From NCBI GenBank assembly GCA_964464895.1, contig CAYXGY010000003.1, positions 62,001 to 126,000 of the forward strand: a stretch of 64,000 bases of DNA, given 5' to 3'. Source of the stretch: Helicobacter_D sp964464895. Its GTDB lineage: Bacteria; Campylobacterota; Campylobacteria; Campylobacterales; Helicobacteraceae. How positions within the stretch are numbered: the stretch's first letter is position 1; each line of letters begins with the position of its first letter. Below are positions 60,635-64,000 of this stretch, one piece after another. The notes under the pieces are model-generated. The model saw only the letters and a program-made list of their open reading frames with translations, had not been told where the DNA came from and made no database searches. A program made the translations under genes and the position numbers.

Positions 60635-61246
60635 ATGAATATCACACAAATCTATAAGAATGCCAATGCACTTTTAGAGGGGCATTTTTTGCTTAGTAGT
60701 GGGAGACATTCACCCTTTTATCTGCAATCTGCAAAAGTGTTAGAAAATCCAAAAGTTGCGCAAAAACTAGCTATTGCTTTGACACAAATCATCAAAGATT
60801 CTGCATTGCAAGTGGATTGCGTGTGCTCCCCGGCACTTGGAGGAATCTTGGCGGGCTACGAACTCGCACGCGCACTTGAAGTACGCTTTATCTTTACAGA
60901 ACGTGTCAATGGAGTAATGACTTTAAGGCGAGGATTTGAAGTTAAAGAGAGCGAGAAAATTCTTATCTGTGAAGACATTATCACCACAGGCGGTTCGGCA
61001 ATGGAATCGGCAAAAGTCATAGAAAATCTTGGAGCAAAAGTCGTAGGATATGCTGCTTTGGCAAATCGTGGCATTTGCAATCGTTACCAAAGCCCCAATC
61101 ATTTTGAAGCCAAAGAATGCAAACTCAATCCAAGCCTGCCACTCTTTGCATTAGAAGATTTTGTCTTTGAAACCTTTGAAGCCGAAAGTTGTCCTTTATG
61201 CCAACAAGGTAGTGTGGCAATTAAGCCCGGAAGTCGTGGAAATTAA
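60635..61246 (+). CDS. pyrE: orotate phosphoribosyltransferase
   Basis: The 203-residue PRTase makes OMP in pyrimidine synthesis. GHFLLSSGRHSPFYLQ begins the fold, CSPALGGILAGYELARA and RRGFEVKESEK follow, and ILICEDIITTGGSAMES is the PRPP motif. ATG 60635 is preferred because the upstream part of the longer frame lies within frr. A C-terminal CPLCQQG adds a CxxC not needed for catalysis. Confidence 0.93.
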   Translation: MNITQIYKNANALLEGHFLLSSGRHSPFYLQSAKVLENPKVAQKLAIALTQIIKDSALQVDCVCSPALGGILAGYELARALEVRFIFTERVNGVMTLRRGFEVKESEKILICEDIITTGGSAMESAKVIENLGAKVVGYAALANRGICNRYQSPNHFEAKECKLNPSLPLFALEDFVFETFEAESCPLCQQGSVAIKPGSRGN

Positions 61247-61260
61247 AATTTGGAATATCA

Positions 61261-61797
61261 ATGCGCTGGAGAAAAGTCAAACAAAACCCAAAATCTCCCG
61301 TGCAAACTAAAAATAATCAAGTAGATTCTCTATGCAACAAACTCTCTAAATTGCCCCACCAATTAGAGCAGGAATTAGCGCAAAATCCCTCGGATTCTCT
61401 ACAAATTGCAGGGTTTTTAAATCGTGGAAAAGCACAAATCATTGATACTTTTATGATTTACTTGCCCATTATGTATCTCATCACTTATGGAGTTTTAGGA
61501 AGCAAAGAAGCCCTATGGGAATCCTTGTGGGCACCGAATGCAGCCGTCTTGTTCTATGGAATCATTGCAGCAATTTTTACCGCCAAAAGCGGACAAACAC
61601 CGGGCAAAAAAGCTTATAGTCTATGGATTGTGCGAGAAAATGGTAAAAATGTAACATTTCTTTTTGCGCTTTTGCGCTTTTGCGCTTTTCTACTCTCTGG
61701 CGTTAGTGTGCTAGGATTGTTTATGCCCCTATGGCGCAAGGACAAAAAAACGCTCCACGATATTTTACTTAGAACAATCGTGTTACAAAAAGGTTAA
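61261..61797 (+). CDS. RDD-family membrane protein
   Basis: This 178-residue protein has a charged N-terminal tail followed by an RDD domain: GKAQIIDTFMIYLPIMYLI, VLFYGIIAAIFTAKSGQTPG and FALLRFCAFLLSG, ending with KDKKTLHDILLRT. It is unrelated in sequence detail to the RDD protein at 29466-29936. Role unknown; it follows pyrE by 14 bases. Confidence 0.8.
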   Translation: MRWRKVKQNPKSPVQTKNNQVDSLCNKLSKLPHQLEQELAQNPSDSLQIAGFLNRGKAQIIDTFMIYLPIMYLITYGVLGSKEALWESLWAPNAAVLFYGIIAAIFTAKSGQTPGKKAYSLWIVRENGKNVTFLFALLRFCAFLLSGVSVLGLFMPLWRKDKKTLHDILLRTIVLQKG

Positions 61798-61852
61798 TTT
61801 TCTATTAAATTTATTTTTGGCATAATTACTAACTTTGACAAAGGAGTTTTGA

Positions 61853-62536
61853 ATGGACGGAAGATTATTTACTTTTGTGGGGTTATTCAACCACGACCAC
61901 GACTTTATTATCGCATTTCATACGATTTTAGTCGCAATCATTGCGATTGTTTTGGCTAAGCTTGCCACCTCAAAATTACAAGTCGTGCCCGGCGCAATGC
62001 AAAATGTTTTTGAAGCCTTTTTGGGCGGAGTGATTTTTATGGCAAAAGATGTGATTGGAGAGGAGAAAGCGCGCCAATATCTGCCACTGACTGCAACGAT
62101 TGCTATTTTTGTTTTCTTAGCAAACGCGATTGGGGTTATTCCGGGCTTTGAAGCACCTTCTTCTAGCCTTAGCTTCACACTGACTTTGGCGATGGTTGTC
62201 TTTGTATTTTACAATTTTGAGGGAATTCGCACCTTTGGTGTAGTGAAATACTTTGCACACTTCGCTGGACCTGTCAAAGCACTTGCTCCCTTGATGTTCC
62301 CTATTGAAATCATTTCCCACTGCTCACGATTGGTTTCTCTCTCTTTCCGTCTTTTTGGAAATATCAAAGGGGACGATATGTTTTTGCTTGTTATGCTAAT
62401 GCTTGCTCCTTGGGTTGCACCACTTCCTGCCTATTTGATTCTAACCTTTATGGCATTCTTACAAGCTTTCATTTTTATGATTCTAACTTATGTATTCTTA
62501 GCAGGTGCTGTTTTAGCAAGTGAGGAAGCCCATTAA
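61853..62536 (+). CDS. atpB: F0F1 ATP synthase subunit a
   Basis: This 227-residue protein has five to six helices and the essential Arg region SFRLFGNIKGDDMFLLV. FLANAIGVIPGFEAPSSSLS and FLQAFIFMILTYVFLAGAVL follow as proton-channel helices. AAGGAG precedes ATG 61853, and CATAAT near 61819 may be a -10 box. It is away from atpE and from the main atp operon, as is common in the genus. Confidence 0.95.
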   Translation: MDGRLFTFVGLFNHDHDFIIAFHTILVAIIAIVLAKLATSKLQVVPGAMQNVFEAFLGGVIFMAKDVIGEEKARQYLPLTATIAIFVFLANAIGVIPGFEAPSSSLSFTLTLAMVVFVFYNFEGIRTFGVVKYFAHFAGPVKALAPLMFPIEIISHCSRLVSLSFRLFGNIKGDDMFLLVMLMLAPWVAPLPAYLILTFMAFLQAFIFMILTYVFLAGAVLASEEAH

Positions 62537-63086
62537 GGCTTACCTCATCACCGAGCCTACACTTTACCCCAAAACTCCCTTAAAATTTTACGACTTTTAC
62601 GCAAGAATCCTAGAGCGACATTCTATCCATTTCGCCACTTATCGCGACAAAGATTCCAATTTCAATCCTGCGCTAATAGAAGTCTTTTTAAATCTCAATC
62701 AAAAGCATAGAATTATAAGTTTGCTCAACTCTAATTTGGATTTGGCTATCCACTTCGGCTTTGATGGCGTGCATTGCAATGGCTCACAAATGCAGCAAAT
62801 TAGAATCGCGAAAGAAAAATTGCCCTATGTATTCTTTAGTGCGCATAGCCTTCAAGAGATTCAAGAAGCCAATCAGCAAGGAGCGAATGGAATCACCATT
62901 AGCCCAATCTTTGAAACCCCAAATAAGGGCACTCCACTAGGGATTGACTTCCTGAACACTTTAGAACCCCAAGAGTTTTCAGCCGAAATCTTTGCGCTCG
63001 GGGGAATCATCAGCCAAACACAAATCCAAAAGCTCTCCACAACAAAAATCAAAAACTTCGCTTCCATTCGGTATTTTTTAGGCTAA
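62520..63086 (+). CDS. thiamine phosphate synthase-like protein
   Basis: The 188-residue TenI/ThiE-type TIM barrel has FGFDGVHCNGSQMQQI, corresponding to the phosphate-binding strand, and GITISPIFETPNKGTPLGIDF, near the ThiE motif GPIFPT-TK. ALGGII follows. It starts at GTG 62520 inside atpB (17-nt overlap). It is shorter than classic ThiE and several substrate residues differ, so a TenI-like regulator role cannot be excluded. Confidence 0.7.
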   Translation: MRKPIKAYLITEPTLYPKTPLKFYDFYARILERHSIHFATYRDKDSNFNPALIEVFLNLNQKHRIISLLNSNLDLAIHFGFDGVHCNGSQMQQIRIAKEKLPYVFFSAHSLQEIQEANQQGANGITISPIFETPNKGTPLGIDFLNTLEPQEFSAEIFALGGIISQTQIQKLSTTKIKNFASIRYFLG

Positions 63087-63233
63087 CAATTTCTTCTGCA
63101 AAGAGATTCCCTGCTATTGCAAAATTCTACAAGGAATCGTAGTGATATTTGGCTTGTTCTTACGAAGATTGCAAAACAATGCACGACAATTTATAAAAGA
63201 AACGAGAAAATAAAAAATTCTTTAGACAACATT

Positions 63234-63914
63234 CTACTTAAACACTTGCCAATTAAGCAAATCAGACTCTTTTGTTCTTAGTCGCTCTGTAACATTTCTT
63301 TTAAATTCCTGTGCTAATTTTGGAGTAGAGAGCAGGACTCTCACTCCCTCTTCATTGGCACTTGGATTTTGATAAACTTGATGTGCATATTGCAAGCTAA
63401 TAGAATCTTTCAAGGGTTGGATTGCAAGGCTAGCATTTTTGCTAATCACGCCACTCTGCAAAACGCGCAAATAAAATCCCACACAACCTTTTGCAAACAA
63501 AAATTTCGCCAACGCATTTTTATCTTCTTTCGTCGGATATAAACTTGGAATCTTGAAACATTGCACGCGTGGCATAGAAATTTCCAATATTACTTTCTCA
63601 TCAAAAACCAATCTATCCCCTACCCTCAAATCACTCTCTTTTACCCCCTCTAGCAAGAGATTCTCTCCCATTCCACCATAAGGAATTTTCAAGCCCAATT
63701 CCTTTTCCCATTGCGCATAAGCCTCTATTCCATAGGCAAATACTGCTTTGTTTTCTCCACCGTGGTGCATCTTATCAGCGATTTCATTGCCTATAATGCC
63801 ATTTTGGGTAACTTCCAAAGACGATGCTTCCTTTCCTTTCATTGCACTTTCAAAAAGAGTTTCTCCACAGGCATAAGAGGCAATTTGCCCCACAAAAAGC
63901 CCTTTTAATCGCAA
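63234..63914 (-). CDS. MOSC-domain protein (YiiM-like)
   Basis: The MOSC-type beta-barrel has IGNEIADKMHHGGENKAVFAY, IPYGGMGENLLLEG, ESDLRVGDRL and an invariant Cys in ISMPRVQCFKIP, which binds molybdenum cofactor in the family. There is no ATG. TTG 63914 has GGGGG four bases upstream and is preferred over TTG 63935, which has none. It may transfer sulfur or reduce N-hydroxylated compounds like YiiM; the substrate is unknown. Confidence 0.75.
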   Translation of the reverse strand: MRLKGLFVGQIASYACGETLFESAMKGKEASSLEVTQNGIIGNEIADKMHHGGENKAVFAYGIEAYAQWEKELGLKIPYGGMGENLLLEGVKESDLRVGDRLVFDEKVILEISMPRVQCFKIPSLYPTKEDKNALAKFLFAKGCVGFYLRVLQSGVISKNASLAIQPLKDSISLQYAHQVYQNPSANEEGVRVLLSTPKLAQEFKRNVTERLRTKESDLLNWQVFK

Positions 63915-63955
63915 TTTACCCCCTTTTTCAAACAAGCAATAAGAGTTTGGAGCTT

Positions 63956-64000
63956 ATGAAAATCTTTTTTACCCGGCTTAGATTCTATGCTAGAGTTAAT
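63956..64000 (+). CDS. possible start of a rightward gene (runs off the window)
   Basis: ATG 63956 opens a frame (MKIFFTRLRFYARVN) still open at the last base, with TTGGAG just upstream. It is divergent from the MOSC gene. Too little is visible to name it. Confidence 0.35.
   Translation, partial: MKIFFTRLRFYARVN

Noticed and set aside
1..64000. CRISPR arrays, insertion sequences or prophage
   Set aside because: No regularly spaced repeats, transposase, integrase or phage structural genes were seen; the only repeats are the G tracts, the 84-bp and 50-bp duplications and short hairpins.

Overview
The window reads as a Campylobacterota chromosome, most likely an enterohepatic or otherwise non-pylori Helicobacter. 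The evidence is a low-GC, gene-dense layout; a Helicobacter-type flagellin behind an RpoN promoter; a pseudaminic-acid pathway; G/C homopolymer tracts at gene junctions; several DNA methyltransferases; and gene orders matching H. pylori (purD-RDD-lptD-prt-pnp-atpE; cheY-prmA-ftsH-psd-like-pssA; secG-frr-pyrE). hisH, hisA and leuA point away from H. pylori itself. No IS element, prophage or CRISPR array was recognised.

1-16.6 kb is a flagellar and surface-glycan island. A leftward operon (large glycosyltransferase, CDP-glycerol-type transferase, HAD phosphatase, truncated nucleotidyltransferase) starts from a near-perfect sigma-28 promoter. It faces a flagellin gene with a GG-N10-GC sigma-54 promoter, followed by a Maf flagellin glycosyltransferase. 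Next comes a leftward pse cluster (pseB, pseC, pseF) with three PseH-like acetyltransferase modules, two sugar formyltransferases and a PIG-L deacetylase. Three 11-base G tracts lie at the junctions between acetyltransferase and formyltransferase modules. Repeat length there would decide whether neighbours are fused, translationally coupled or separate. A rightward LTA-synthase-like sulfatase gene interrupts the cluster. It carries a 12-G tract that currently puts it out of frame, and it is flanked by a 50-bp duplication of the pseF 3' end.

16.6-24.6 kb holds restriction-modification genes either side of purB. One operon has two methyltransferases, a PUA/EVE-like plus PD-(D/E)XK nuclease and a small Cys-rich protein. 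The other has an EcoRV-like nuclease/methyltransferase pair between a second D12 methyltransferase and a small endonuclease gene broken by a one-base frameshift.

24.7-42.3 kb is mostly housekeeping: an RluA-type pseudouridine synthase, gltX, a cytochrome c, a probable 6S RNA upstream of purD, lptD, pnp, atpE behind a structured leader, tRNA-Leu(GAG), proA and a TolC/MFP/RND efflux operon. 42.3-45.2 kb carries two unrecognised genes, an EF-hand-like protein and a secreted Cys-rich protein, behind a possible sigma-28 promoter.

45.3-64 kb is core: tRNA-Glu, queH, dnaB, pdxJ, hisH-hisA, cheY-prmA-ftsH, phospholipid genes, leuA with a possible leader peptide, secG, frr, pyrE, atpB, thiE-like and a MOSC protein. 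Functional calls rest on reading motifs and gene order by eye; no database search was run.
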